This document shows positions 1 to 11,799 of a DNA stretch of 64,000 bases, piece by piece (within the stretch, counting starts at the first letter, position 1; each line of letters opens with the position of its first letter). The position numbers were made by a program, and so were the translations under genes. Below the pieces are notes generated by a model. The model saw nothing but the letters and a program-made list of their open reading frames with translations. It ran no database searches and was not told where the DNA came from. Source of the stretch: an uncultured Gammaproteobacteria bacterium (GTDB lineage: Bacteria; Pseudomonadota; Gammaproteobacteria; HK1); the NCBI GenBank assembly GCA_958295465.1, contig OY282353.1, positions 5,579,664 to 5,643,663 on the forward strand. Direction: 5' to 3'.

Positions 1-142
1 CCGGAGTTCGGACATCTCCGACTCTGCAATCACTCGCCGGATATTCCTCTCGTTCGTCGATGTGATCCGCACACCCCCTCATACATCAAATCCGGATACC
101 AGCGCTCTCGCGCCTCGCTTCCAACGGCGGCGGCCCTTTTAG

Positions 143-505
143 TCAGCTCGCCGAATCTCGAGCACGGCGTTCCAGGAGGGCAAGAATCCGCGCCTGACCT
201 TCCTTCAGGGCTTCGATATCTTTCTCCATCCTTGCCAGGCGTTCGCGGACGTCCCCCATCGTCGCCTGCAACCCCCGTACGTCCCCACGAACCACCTGTA
301 CATCCTCGCGCACCGGCTGCACGGCATACGTCACCCCCGCAATCAGTACCCCGGAGCTCGCTATCACCGCGGCCAACACCAATACCGCCTCACGAGCACG
401 AGACCACGACCACGCCGACGAATTCGACGCCTTCACCGAGCCAGCTTCCACTTGCCCACTCTTCTCTGTTCGTCCGCTCGCTCGCAGCGTATCAGGATCG
501 AGCAA
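143..505 (-). CDS. Small membrane protein with C-terminal coiled coil
   Basis: A 120-residue protein of unknown function. It has a polar N-terminus, one hydrophobic segment at about residues 40-62 (VLVLAAVIASSGVLIAGVTY) and a charged heptad-rich tail at about 66-115 that reads as a coiled coil (VRERLARMEKDIEALKEG). This architecture suggests a single-pass membrane protein with a helical oligomerisation domain; no family is recognised. It lies downstream of fbiC on the same strand, about 165 bases away. The start is the only plausible upstream ATG; I see no strong ribosome binding site. Confidence 0.5.
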   Translation of the reverse strand: MLDPDTLRASGRTEKSGQVEAGSVKASNSSAWSWSRAREAVLVLAAVIASSGVLIAGVTYAVQPVREDVQVVRGDVRGLQATMGDVRERLARMEKDIEALKEGQARILALLERRARDSAS

Positions 506-669
506 CCAGGGTCTTTATCGTCAACCAGTCAATCATCGGAATCGCACGATGGAATCGAGACATCGCGATCAAGCAGCGAACCCGATTCAGGCGAACGGCC
601 TGACGGTGTGGGCTGGCGACAGGCTCGATCCGGCCGAACGGCTTGACGATACGGGTTGGCGGGCTCGAC

Positions 670-3507
<2,838 letters not shown>

Positions 3508-3585
3508 CACGGATAGCGATGCGGGATGTGGACAGGGATCAACGCGGCTACGGGTCTCCGCCGCGCCGGGAGTACACCCCAACTC

Positions 3586-3747
3586 ATGGCCGCGTACAAG
3601 CGGCGGAAGCAGAACGTTCGCCGACAGCGCCCGAAGGATGGTGACGAGTTCCTTGCCCGCACCCTGGCCGCACGAGCCGACTCGATCGTCAGCGGCGACA
3701 GGAAGCTGCTCGCGATATCGGGCTGCCGGGGCGGCACGGTCTCATCA
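3586..3747 (+). pseudogene. PIN-domain toxin C-terminal fragment
   Basis: The translated segment DEFLARTLAARADSIVSGDR followed by KLLAI matches the C-terminal signature of PIN-domain ribonucleases (VapC-like), where the D in SGDR is part of the acidic metal site. No N-terminal PIN half and no antitoxin precede it, so this is a remnant. It sits in the gap between fbiC and pgl. Confidence 0.5.
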
Positions 3748-3849
3748 CCGGCTCTTGCGGTACGCAGCGCCGGCCGCCTCGCGAGTCTTCGCGAGCAACA
3801 GCTCGCCCTCGGCGAGCACGTCGAATTCACCGGTGGTGCGTCCGCAGGC

Positions 3850-3969
3850 GCCGAGCCTTTCGGCGAGCCTGACGCACTTGATGACGTCGTCGGGCGTGGC
3901 GGACCCACAGGGTACGAACACGCCTTCCCGGCAGGTGGGGATCTCGACGTCGAAGCGCGGGCGGCTCAT
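3850..3969 (-). pseudogene. N-terminal fragment of an LLM-class (F420/flavin) oxidoreductase
   Basis: The first 40 codons read MSRPRFDVEIPTCREG and later VRLAERLG, the usual opening of luciferase-like monooxygenase-class oxidoreductases. The reading frame then continues into unrelated sequence and stops after 77 codons, so the barrel is missing. It suggests that a second F420- or FMN-dependent enzyme gene once lay beside fbiC. Confidence 0.5.
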
Positions 3970-4146
3970 GCGCTGCATCCTTTCACCGTCGGGACCGGCC
4001 GGCCGGTCGCGGGCGAGTACAATCCAGACCCGTGCCTTGTCACTTTGCTCGAGATTTCACGGACAGGGGTCCAATTGACGGCATATGCGAACAGCATCGG
4101 GATACGTGGTAACCAGTCCCCGCGCGAGGACGGCCAATTGACGGCC

Positions 4147-4893
4147 ATGTACGAACAGCATCCTCCAATGCTGGAAATCGAAGTCAGCCGCACCGGCGAC
4201 GACGTTGCCGCGGCGGCGGCGGCCCACGTCGCCGGACGGGCCGGCGCCGCGGTCTCCGGGCACGGCGCGTTCTGCGTCGCGCTGAGCGGCGGGCGCACGC
4301 CGTGGAGGATGCTCGAACGCCTGATCGAGCTGGATCTCCCGTGGACCGCGATCCACGTGTTCCAGACCGACGAGCGCGAGGCGCCGGACGGCGACGCGGA
4401 CCGCAACGCCACCCGGCTCGCCGCGATCCTGGGGGATTCCGGCCTGCCGGCCGCGAACCTGCACCTCATGCCGGTGGCGGGCGGGGACCTGCACCGGGCC
4501 TGCGAGACGTACGCGCGGACCATCGCCCGGCATGGTCGGGACAGCCGGCTCGATCTGGTGCACCTCGGGCTCGGCGAGGACGGGCACACCGCCTCGCTGG
4601 CGCCGGGCGACCCGGTGCTGGACGTCGCGGACCGGGACGTCGCGGTGGCCGGGCCCTACCGGGGCCGGCGGCGCATGACCCTGACCCGTGCCGCGATCGA
4701 CAGGGCGGCGGAGCGCATGTGGGTGGTGACGGGGGCATCGAAGGCGGCGATGCTCGCAAGGCTGTGCGCAGGCGATCGGACGATCCCGGCCGGGCGTGTC
4801 GCCCGGCGAAGCTCCATCGTCTTCGCCGACGAGGCGGCGGCCACGGCCCTCCGGGAGCCGGCCCCGGATCGCCCCGAAGCACGAGAAGCATGA
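4147..4893 (+). CDS. pgl: 6-phosphogluconolactonase
   Basis: Hydrolyses 6-phosphogluconolactone to 6-phosphogluconate, the step after glucose-6-phosphate dehydrogenase in the oxidative pentose phosphate pathway. The 248-residue protein has the family signatures QTDERE (about residue 77) and LGLGEDGHTASLAPG (about 140-154, catalytic-site loop) and the normal family length. ATG 4147 is chosen; ATG 4168 is possible. It directly precedes the F420-dependent glucose-6-phosphate dehydrogenase, so the two probably act in sequence. Its 3' end has been tandemly duplicated together with the start of the next gene. Confidence 0.9.
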   Translation: MYEQHPPMLEIEVSRTGDDVAAAAAAHVAGRAGAAVSGHGAFCVALSGGRTPWRMLERLIELDLPWTAIHVFQTDEREAPDGDADRNATRLAAILGDSGLPAANLHLMPVAGGDLHRACETYARTIARHGRDSRLDLVHLGLGEDGHTASLAPGDPVLDVADRDVAVAGPYRGRRRMTLTRAAIDRAAERMWVVTGASKAAMLARLCAGDRTIPAGRVARRSSIVFADEAAATALREPAPDRPEAREA

Positions 4894-5100
4894 CGAGGAG
4901 CCGCACGATGCCGAAGCTCGGGCATGAAGCCCTCGCAGGGCAATGCCGCGCCACCCGGCGAAGCTTCACCGTCTTCGCCGGCGAGGCGGCGGCCACGAAC
5001 CTCCGGGAGCCGGTCCCGGAGCATCCCGAGGCACGACAGGCAGGAGGAGCCGCACGATGCTGAAGCTAGGGTACAAAGCGTCCGCGGAGCAATTCGGACC
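4795..5100. repeat. 152-bp tandem duplication spanning pgl 3' end and fgd 5' end
   Basis: The block from the last ~30 codons of pgl through the first codons of the next gene occurs twice with a 152-base offset (for example CGGCGAAGCT at 4804 and 4956, GGAGCCGCACGATG at 4897 and 5046). The first copy creates a decoy start at 4909 followed by a 50-codon open frame ending at 5063. The second copy holds the real fgd start. Confidence 0.85.
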
Positions 5101-6061
5101 CCGCGATCTGCTCGAGTTCTCCGTGCACGCCGAGCGGGCGGGGTTCGACTCGATCATGGTGAGCGACCACTTCCAGCCGTGGCGGCATACCGGCGGCCAC
5201 GCCCCCTACTCCTTCGCCTGGCTCGGCGCGCTGGGCGAGCGCACCTCCAGGGCGATGATCGGCACCAGCGTCGTCACCCCGACGTTCCGCTACCACCCCT
5301 CCATCGTCGCGCAGGCGATGGGCACCCTCGGCGCGATGTACCCGGGCCGGGTGATGCTGGGGGTCGGCACCGGGGAATCGCTGAACGAGGTGCCGTCCAT
5401 CGGCTGCGAGTGGCCGGCGTTCCGCGAGCGGTTCCGCCGGCTCAAGGAGTCCATCGAGCTGATGCGCAGGCTCTGGACCGAGGAGCGGGTCACCTACGAG
5501 GGCGAGTACTACCGCACCGGGAACGCGACCGTCTACGACCGCCCCGACTCGCCGGTTCCGCTCTACGTCGCCGCTTCCGGGGCGGTCGCGGCGCGGCTCG
5601 GAGGGCGGGTCGCGGACGGCTTCATCTGCACCAGCGGCAAGAAGCCGGATCTCTACTCCGGGACCCTCCTGCCGGCGGTGCGCGAGGGGATGGCCAAGGC
5701 CGGGCGGGCGGAGGGGAGCGTCGAGCTCACGATCGAGATGAAGGTCTCGTTCGACACCGACCGGGAGCGGGCGATGGAGGACACCCGGCACTGGGCCGCG
5801 CTCGCGCTCTCCCCGGAGGAGAAGATGGGGGTGGAGGACCCGGCGGAGATGGAACGCCTCGCCGATGCGCTGCCGGCCGAGCGCGCGGCGAGCCGCTGGA
5901 TCGTATCCACCGAGGTGGAGGAGCACGTCGAGCGCATCGCCCCCTACGTCGCGCTCGGCTTCCGGCACCTCGTGTTCCACGGCCCGGGGCCGGACCAGAG
6001 GCGGTTCATCGATCTGTACGCGGAGAAGGTGATGCCGGCGCTGCGCAGGCGCTTCGGGTGA
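5057..6061 (+). CDS. fgd: F420-dependent glucose-6-phosphate dehydrogenase (LLM family)
   Basis: Oxidises glucose-6-phosphate to 6-phosphogluconolactone while reducing F420 to F420H2. The 334-residue protein has the SDHFQPWRH signature near residue 36 that holds the catalytic His and Trp of Fgd enzymes, and a phosphate-binding ICTSGKK loop near residue 194. The start at 5057 is supported by AGGAGG eight bases upstream. It follows pgl after a duplicated junction, and fbiC is close on the opposite strand. Together these suggest an F420-reducing entry into the pentose phosphate pathway, which is rarely reported outside actinobacteria. Confidence 0.85.
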   Translation: MLKLGYKASAEQFGPRDLLEFSVHAERAGFDSIMVSDHFQPWRHTGGHAPYSFAWLGALGERTSRAMIGTSVVTPTFRYHPSIVAQAMGTLGAMYPGRVMLGVGTGESLNEVPSIGCEWPAFRERFRRLKESIELMRRLWTEERVTYEGEYYRTGNATVYDRPDSPVPLYVAASGAVAARLGGRVADGFICTSGKKPDLYSGTLLPAVREGMAKAGRAEGSVELTIEMKVSFDTDRERAMEDTRHWAALALSPEEKMGVEDPAEMERLADALPAERAASRWIVSTEVEEHVERIAPYVALGFRHLVFHGPGPDQRRFIDLYAEKVMPALRRRFG

Positions 6062-6235
6062 GCATGGCCGGCCGCGATTGCCAGGCCGGTCTGCCTTCCT
6101 CTGGCAACACCGATCCGCACCGCCCGTCACACGACTTTCGCCCCGTCATGAAGCCGCCGGTCATCATCCGTCCGACTGAAGCGCCCCGGCCGGCTGCCGG
6201 AGGAGCTGGCCGTCTGAAAACGGAGATACGACCAG

Positions 6236-6421
6236 CCGAACCCGGAGCTGCGCAAGCACGGCGTTTCCTGTCCGGGGCAGTTGATCGAAGCCCTGTGCGC
6301 CCGGGATGCCGAAACGGCCCGTGCGGCCATGCGGACGCCCATGCACGCGGCGCGGCGTATGATGCTTGCCCGGGAAGCGCAGGTGATCGGGGAATTCCTC
6401 TCGGCCCGGGAAGGGCGATGA
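6236..6421 (+). pseudogene. GntR/FadR-family regulator C-terminal (FCD) fragment
   Basis: The frame reads LIEALCARDAETARAAM, a typical final helix of FCD ligand-binding domains, followed by a stop at 6419-6421. No DNA-binding domain precedes it. It is a leftover of a metabolic regulator between fgd and the M24 hydrolase gene. The rest of the 6062-6642 gap shows nothing I can recognise. Confidence 0.4.
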
Positions 6422-6642
6422 TGGAGCCGGCGTGCCCGGAGTGAACCCATGCGGACCGCCGTTCGGAGCAGGCACGAATACGAATACGCCCATATCGCAT
6501 CTCGCCGGCCCTCGAATCGAGGTGACGGCTTGCGCGGGCCATGACGAATCGGGGCGCGAAAGACTTCCGCTCCGCCCCGCATTCGAAGAAGATCCACCAT
6601 CTTCATCGCCCCCCGGCGAACCATCCAAGGGAGAGCGCTCCG

Positions 6643-7887
6643 ATGAACGTCGGCGATCCGAACCGGCACCGTCCCCCCGAGCCCCACGTGCAAACGATGC
6701 GGGTCCCGACCATGGCCGACATCGACTTCGCGGCGTTGCGCCGCGAGCGGCTCGAACGGCTGCAGGCGATGATGAGGAAACGCGACATCCCGGTCGCGCT
6801 GTTCTACAACCCGGCCAACGTCCGCTACGCCACCGGGGTCGACGTGATGGGGGTGTGGACGGCGACGACGTTCTCGCGCTGCTGCATCGTCGCGGCCGAG
6901 GGCGCCCCCGTCCTCTTCGAATACCCGAACTCGATGCACGTGGCCGAGAAGCACGTGAAGGACGTCCGGCCCCACCGCAGCCACCAGTTCATGGGCCACC
7001 AGGGATACGGGCTCGCGCGCAAGTGGGCGGAAGAGGTCAGGGACGTGATGCGCGAGCTGGGCTGCGCCGGCCAGCCCCTCGCGGTGGACAAGCTCGACGG
7101 CAACGGGTTTCGGGCGCTCATCGACCTCGGCGTGGAAGTGACCGATCCGACCCCCGCCACCGTCGACGCGCGCGAGGTGAAGACGCCGGAGGAGGTGAAG
7201 CTCATGCTCGTCAACGGCACCATCGGCGACGCGATGATGGCCGACTTCGAGGCTGCCATCCGTCCCGGCATCCGCGAGCACGAGCTGATGGCGGTGCTGA
7301 ACGAGTCGCTGTTCCGCCATCATGGCGAGTTCATGTTCACCCGCCTGATCGCCACCGGCGCCAACACCAACCCCTGGATGTCGGAGGCGCACGACAAGCT
7401 CGTGCAGCCGGGCGACCTGGTCGGGATCGACACCGACGCGAACGGCTTCGAGGGCTACGTCATCGACTTCTCGCGCACCTTCCTGTGCGGGGACCGGGCG
7501 ACGGAGGGCCAGAAGGAGGCGTACCGCATCGCCTACGACTGTGTGAACGGCATGCGGGAGCTGATGAAGGTGGGCATGACCTTCGAGGAATTCTCACGCG
7601 CCGCGCCGCAGCTCCCGCCCGAGTACCGCAATCTGCGCTATGGCGGGATGGCCCACCAGGCCGGCCTTGAAGATGAAGGCCCGGGCATTCCCTACCTGTA
7701 CGAGGACGGGGTGGACACCAAGGCGATGCCCGAGCGCGAGCTCCGGGAGAACATGGTGTGGAGCCTCGAATGCTATGCCGGCAAGGAAGGCGCGCCATAC
7801 GGCGTGAAGCTCGAGGACCAGGTGCTGCTGACCCGCGGCGGTGCGCTGCCGTTGATGACCTATCCCTTCGATGCGAAGTTGCTTTGA
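6643..7887 (+). CDS. M24-family hydrolase, DddP-like (candidate DMSP lyase)
   Basis: A 414-residue pita-bread-fold metalloenzyme. The metal ligands follow the DddP spacing: DTD with a third Asp ten residues on (IDTDANGFEGYVIDFSRTF), a His in GGMAHQAG, then two Glu fifteen residues apart (SLECYAGKEG and KLEDQVL). The C-terminus YPFDAKLL and internal motifs NVRYATG and TNPWM also resemble DddP, which cleaves dimethylsulfoniopropionate to DMS and acrylate. Other M24 enzymes (Xaa-Pro peptidase, creatinase) remain possible. ATG 6643 is chosen for the GGGAG upstream; it gives a slightly shorter N-terminus than DddP. It lies after fgd on the same strand. Confidence 0.65.
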   Translation: MNVGDPNRHRPPEPHVQTMRVPTMADIDFAALRRERLERLQAMMRKRDIPVALFYNPANVRYATGVDVMGVWTATTFSRCCIVAAEGAPVLFEYPNSMHVAEKHVKDVRPHRSHQFMGHQGYGLARKWAEEVRDVMRELGCAGQPLAVDKLDGNGFRALIDLGVEVTDPTPATVDAREVKTPEEVKLMLVNGTIGDAMMADFEAAIRPGIREHELMAVLNESLFRHHGEFMFTRLIATGANTNPWMSEAHDKLVQPGDLVGIDTDANGFEGYVIDFSRTFLCGDRATEGQKEAYRIAYDCVNGMRELMKVGMTFEEFSRAAPQLPPEYRNLRYGGMAHQAGLEDEGPGIPYLYEDGVDTKAMPERELRENMVWSLECYAGKEGAPYGVKLEDQVLLTRGGALPLMTYPFDAKLL

Positions 7888-8110
7888 GCCCGACCAGGCC
7901 TCCGCCCTCCTTTCAAGGCTCGTGTCGAACTCGTGCAGGATGAGCGATTCCGCGAGCTGCCGATCCAAATCGTCGTGCCCCCTGACCACCGGCGCCGGGC
8001 GGGGGCCGTCATCATCTTCAGAATTCCCCGACACTCCCTCTCGTCGTCGCTCGTTGTCGTGAAATGCGAGATCACTTGACGCTGCCGCAGCATCGCGGGA
8101 ATGTCCGGGC

Positions 8111-9373
8111 ATGAGCCTTCTCGAACCGCTTCCCGACTGCTACGAAGGCGATCCGGATCTCCTCCCTCCGGACGAGGCGATGCGCCGGATCCGCGCACAC
8201 GTGCGGCCCGTGGACGCGACCGAGTCGGTCGCGGTGATCGATGCCCTCGGACGGGTCGCGGCCCGAGACGTGGTCTCGCCCATGAACGTGCCGGGGCATA
8301 CGAATTCGGCGATGGACGGCTACGCCTGCGCGGGCGACTCATTGCCGGACGGTACGCCGCGCTGGTACGAGGTCGTGGGGACGGCCTGGGCGGGCAAGCC
8401 TTTCGCCGGCCCGGTGGGGCCGTCGCAGGCGGCGCGGATCATGACCGGCGCGGTCATGCCCGGCGGAACCGACACCGTGGTGATGCAGGAGCACGTGGAG
8501 GCCGAGGGCGATCGCGTGCGGATCCCGCCGGGCAACCGGCCGGGGCAGCACGTGCGCCAGGCCGGCGAAGACATCGCGGCCGGCGCGGTGGTGGTCCCGT
8601 GCGGACGGCGCGTGATGCCGGCGGAGATGGGCTTGCTCGCATCGCTGGGAATCGCCGAAATCGAGGTCTATCGCACACTCCGGGTCGCGTACTTCTCGAC
8701 CGGCGACGAGATACGCGCTCCCGGCGACCCCTTCGAGCCGGGGCTCGTCTACGACAGCAACCGTTTCACCATGCACGGCATGCTCGGCCGGCTCGGGGTG
8801 GAGATCCTCGACCTGGGTATCGTGCCGGACCGGCGCGAGGCAGTGTTCGATGCGCTGCGCGAGGCGTCCGCCCGCGCCGACGTGGTGCTGTCCTCCGGCG
8901 GCGCCTCGACCGGCGAGGCCGACTACGTGAAGGAGGCGTTGCAAGCGCTGGGGCGGGTCGGGTTCTGGCGTATCGCGATCCGGCCCGGGCGCCCACTCGC
9001 GTTCGGCCTCCTCGGGGGTTCGGCGTTCTTCGGCCTGCCGGGCAACCCGGTGGCGGTGATGGTGACGTTCTACCAGTTCGTGGCGCCCGCGCTCCGGGCC
9101 GTGTCCGGCGAGATCGACTCCAGACCGCTGCCCGCGGTGGAGGCGCGCTGCACGACGCGGCTGCGCAAGAAGCCTGGCCGGGTCGAGTACTACCGGGCCG
9201 TCCTGGAACGCGACGAGGCCGGCGCCCTCGTCGTGCGCAGCACCGGCAGGGCCGGCTCCGGCCTCCTGCACACGATGAGCGGCGCGAACTGCTTCATCGT
9301 CCTCCCCGAGGACGGGGCCACGGTGGAGCCCGGCGCGACGGTCGAGGTGCAGCCCTTCTTCGGCCTCATGTGA
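8111..9373 (+). CDS. moeA: Molybdopterin molybdenumtransferase
   Basis: Inserts molybdate into adenylylated molybdopterin in molybdenum cofactor synthesis. The 420-residue protein has the expected order: an N-terminal domain with NSAMDGYA, the MoCF-binding domain with TGDEI and SSGGASTGEADYVK, GLPGNPVAV, and a C-terminal beta barrel ending in QPFFGLM. Length is normal. moaB follows in the same direction about 340 bases downstream, forming a molybdenum cofactor pair. Confidence 0.95.
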   Translation: MSLLEPLPDCYEGDPDLLPPDEAMRRIRAHVRPVDATESVAVIDALGRVAARDVVSPMNVPGHTNSAMDGYACAGDSLPDGTPRWYEVVGTAWAGKPFAGPVGPSQAARIMTGAVMPGGTDTVVMQEHVEAEGDRVRIPPGNRPGQHVRQAGEDIAAGAVVVPCGRRVMPAEMGLLASLGIAEIEVYRTLRVAYFSTGDEIRAPGDPFEPGLVYDSNRFTMHGMLGRLGVEILDLGIVPDRREAVFDALREASARADVVLSSGGASTGEADYVKEALQALGRVGFWRIAIRPGRPLAFGLLGGSAFFGLPGNPVAVMVTFYQFVAPALRAVSGEIDSRPLPAVEARCTTRLRKKPGRVEYYRAVLERDEAGALVVRSTGRAGSGLLHTMSGANCFIVLPEDGATVEPGATVEVQPFFGLM

Positions 9374-9419
9374 GCCGCGACACGACGCCGGGAATGGATC
9401 CGCGGCCCCTGCACTCCTC

Positions 9420-9665
9420 GGGACCGGCAGCGCAGATGGCCGTGCGGGCAGATCCTGGGAGGTGGGTCGGCCGCCGGGCGCACCGGGTTTCCCCCGACAG
9501 ATGCCGGCTCCGCCCGCGCTCCCCGTTACGTTGCGCCCCCGGATCGACCGTGCGGGGCGGCCATGCAGGCAAGTCCCGGAAGGTGAACCGGCCGCCGGGG
9601 GCCACCGGGCTTCCTCCGGAAGACGCCGGCCCCGCCCGCGGGCTCCCCGTTACGCGCCCCGTCCC
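9420..9665. repeat. Imperfect ~120-bp direct repeat between moeA and moaB
   Basis: Two similar GC-rich segments (about 9429-9545 and 9550-9663) share, in order, GGTGRRYCGGCCGCCGGG, a CACCGGG(T/C)TTCC stretch, GCCGGC, CCGCCCGCG and CTCCCCGTTACG. No gene is evident in the 340-base gap. The repeat probably arose by tandem duplication. Confidence 0.6.
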
Positions 9666-9712
9666 GTTTTCCCGCGTACCATTCGGAACGACCTTCCGAG
9701 CGAGCGAATACC

Positions 9713-10252
9713 ATGCAAGACCCGATTCCAGGACACACCGGCCGCGCATTCATCCCGCTCTCGATCTGTGTGCTCACCGTCTCCGACACCCGCACCGAGG
9801 ACACCGACAAGTCCGGCCGGCTGCTCGCGGACCGGCTGCTGGCGGCCGGCCACGCCCTGCACGAGAAACGGATCGTGCCCGACGACGTCTACCGGATCCG
9901 CGCCGCGGTGTCGGAATGGATCGCGGATCCCGGGGTCAACGCCGTCATCAGCACCGGCGGCACCGGGGTCACCGGCCGCGACGGCACGCCGGAAGCGGTC
10001 GGCGTGCTCCTCGACAAGACCATCGACGGCTTCGGCGAAGTGTTCAGGGCGATCTCGTACGAGGAGATCCGGACCTCGACGATGCAGTCCCGCGCCTTGG
10101 CCGGGGTCGCGAACGCGACGTACGTCTTCTGCCTCCCCGGATCGTCCGGCGCCTGCCGTACCGCGTGGGACAAGCTCATCGCCGACCAGCTCGACTACCG
10201 CACCCGGCCGTGCAACCTCGTCGAGCTGATGCCGCGGCTGCTGGAGAAGTAG
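9713..10252 (+). CDS. moaB: Molybdenum cofactor biosynthesis protein MoaB
   Basis: A 179-residue MoCF-domain protein that belongs to the MogA/MoaB molybdopterin adenylyltransferase group. It shows LTVSDTRTEDTDKSG near residue 20, the STGGTGVTGRD molybdopterin-binding loop near residue 84, and LPGSSGACRTAWD near residue 143. Length and motif order are normal. It works with moeA upstream in the last steps of cofactor synthesis. Confidence 0.93.
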   Translation: MQDPIPGHTGRAFIPLSICVLTVSDTRTEDTDKSGRLLADRLLAAGHALHEKRIVPDDVYRIRAAVSEWIADPGVNAVISTGGTGVTGRDGTPEAVGVLLDKTIDGFGEVFRAISYEEIRTSTMQSRALAGVANATYVFCLPGSSGACRTAWDKLIADQLDYRTRPCNLVELMPRLLEK

Positions 10253-10282
10253 CCCGCATTTCCCACCGGAGCGCGAAGCGGG

Positions 10283-10357
10283 GCACTGTCGGGATCGGAG
10301 ATGGTGGAGGCCGTTTCGACGATGCGCACATGGAGGCACTACGATGCTGCGGGGTAG
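10283..10357 (+). pseudogene. 3' fragment of a DNA methyltransferase gene
   Basis: Twenty-four codons read ALSGSEMVEAVSTMRTW then RHYDAAG and stop. They nearly repeat the C-terminus of the complete methyltransferase ending at 28071 (ALSGSEVVEAVSTMRTW). It is a detached copy of that gene's end lying just downstream of moaB, and it marks the left edge of the accessory island. Confidence 0.7.
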
Positions 10358-10450
10358 TGATGGCCGTTCCGTCGCGGCCACTCGCCACCGGTGTGCGGGA
10401 CGGAGCAGCTCAGCATGTAGTAGATTCGTACTTGTTTGTACGATATTCGC

Positions 10451-10668
10451 ATGACTGGCACGGAATTCATCCGGCGAATCCAAAGACTTCGGCCGGACCC
10501 GTGGTGTCGAGATCCGGTTCGAATCCCGTGTGGGCAAGGGGAATCATGGTCGACTCCACTATGGTGATCGCTTCACCACGATGAAGGACCGCAAGAAGGA
10601 GATTCAGTCGGCCGCTGCTCGCCGCGATGCTCGTCCAACTCGGACTGTCCCGCAAGGACGTTCAATAA
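10451..10668 (+). pseudogene. hicA: HicA toxin, interrupted by two frameshifts
   Basis: Three reading frames together spell a HicA mRNA interferase: MTGTEFIRRIQRL from 10451, then GKGNHGRLHYGDRFTT and MKDRKKEI in the next frame from about 10485, then LLAAMLVQLGLSRKDVQ with a stop at 10666-10668 in the third. Two +1-type changes, near 10485 and 10605, break the gene. The catalytic-type His in GKGNHGRL is present. hicB follows 17 bases downstream, the normal order for the module. Sequencing error is a less likely explanation for two events. Confidence 0.75.
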
Positions 10669-10685
10669 AGATGATGGAGGCGACA

Positions 10686-11333
10686 ATGGCCCAGGCAATG
10701 CGACTGGCCTACCCTGCCAGGCTGGAAACGTTGGAGGGGACGGTGCTCGTGTCGTTTCCCGATGTCCCGGAGGCACTGACCGAGGGCGCGACGCGGGCTG
10801 AAGCATTGTCCGAGGCGGCCGACTGCCTCGTGGCTGCGCTCGGCGGTTACGTCAACGAACGACGCGCCATCCCGAGACCGTCCCCGGCGCGCGGGCGTCC
10901 TCTCGTCGAGCTTCCGGCGCTCGCCGCCGCGAAGCTCGCGCTCCATCAGGCGATGATCGAGCAGAAGCTGAGCAACGTCGCGCTGGCGAAGCGACTGGGG
11001 ACCGTGGAAGGCGCCGTGCGGCGGCTTGTCGATCTCGATCACCGCTCACACATCGGCCAGGTGGAGTCTGCGCTCGAAGTCCTCGGGAGACGCTTGGTGG
11101 TAGAAGTACGAGCGGCACAGGCGGCCGGCCGGAGCGCCGGCGCGATACCGGATTTCTTCCTCTATTCCCACAAGACCGACACGCTACAAGCGCTGAGCCT
11201 GTCCTGTTCGGGCCTCTATCGGGAGTTCCGGCAACTGGGGCGTTCCGGATGCAAGATCACCATTGACGGAGGGACGGACATGGCGCCTTCTCTGCTTTCG
11301 TCGTATTTCGGAGCGATCCATGCGCATCGGTGA
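10686..11333 (+). CDS. hicB: HicB-family antitoxin with C-terminal extension
   Basis: The first ~138 residues match HicB antitoxins: a degraded RNase-H-like domain (VSFPDVPEALTEGATRAEAL) followed by a helix-turn-helix (VALAKRLGTVEGAVRRLVD and DHRSHIGQVESAL). HicB neutralises HicA and represses the operon. The start at 10686 has GGAGG six bases upstream. After GRRLVVEV, where the family usually ends, the frame continues for about 75 unrelated residues to 11333 and overlaps the next gene, probably because the original stop was lost. Its partner hicA is broken, so the module is likely inactive as a toxin. Confidence 0.8.
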   Translation: MAQAMRLAYPARLETLEGTVLVSFPDVPEALTEGATRAEALSEAADCLVAALGGYVNERRAIPRPSPARGRPLVELPALAAAKLALHQAMIEQKLSNVALAKRLGTVEGAVRRLVDLDHRSHIGQVESALEVLGRRLVVEVRAAQAAGRSAGAIPDFFLYSHKTDTLQALSLSCSGLYREFRQLGRSGCKITIDGGTDMAPSLLSSYFGAIHAHR

Positions 11334-11742
11334 AGCGGCCCGGCGTTCGGGCATGGCGGCGAAGACGATCCGCTTCTACGAAGAGGCCGGCCTCACCGCG
11401 CCCGCATCACGCACCGGCAACGGCTATCGCGAGTTCGGCGAAGACGACGTGCGGCGCTTGCGGTTCATCCACCGCGCCCGCGACCTGGGGTTCAGCATCG
11501 AAGAGGTCCGCCGGCTGCTCTCGCTGTGGTCGGACCGCGAGCGCGCGAGCGCGGACGTGAAACGGTTCGCGCTCGAACACGTCGCGCGGGTCGAGGCGAA
11601 GATGGCGGAGCTGCGCTCGATGCGCGACGCCATCCTCCACCTCGCCGAGCGCTGCCACGGCGACGACCGGCCCGAGTGCCCGATCCTCGACGAGCTCGCC
11701 GGCGGGACGGGCGCCGGTCGGGGCGCCCGCGATTCTGCGTAA
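11320..11742 (+). CDS. MerR-family metal-responsive regulator (CueR-like)
   Basis: A 140-residue MerR-type activator. It begins with the winged helix MRIGEAARRSGMAAKTIRFY, has a long dimerisation helix, and ends with a two-Cys loop (CHGDDRPECPIL) like the Cu(I)-binding loop of CueR. No copper pump or chaperone gene is adjacent, so the target is unknown. It overlaps the extended hicB frame by 14 bases, and a piece of its sequence (11617-11648) recurs at 12403. Confidence 0.8.
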   Translation: MRIGEAARRSGMAAKTIRFYEEAGLTAPASRTGNGYREFGEDDVRRLRFIHRARDLGFSIEEVRRLLSLWSDRERASADVKRFALEHVARVEAKMAELRSMRDAILHLAERCHGDDRPECPILDELAGGTGAGRGARDSA

Positions 11743-11799
11743 CGGAATCGCCAAACGACCGCGCCAGCGGTTGCCACTCGCATTGCCGCATCCACGGGC

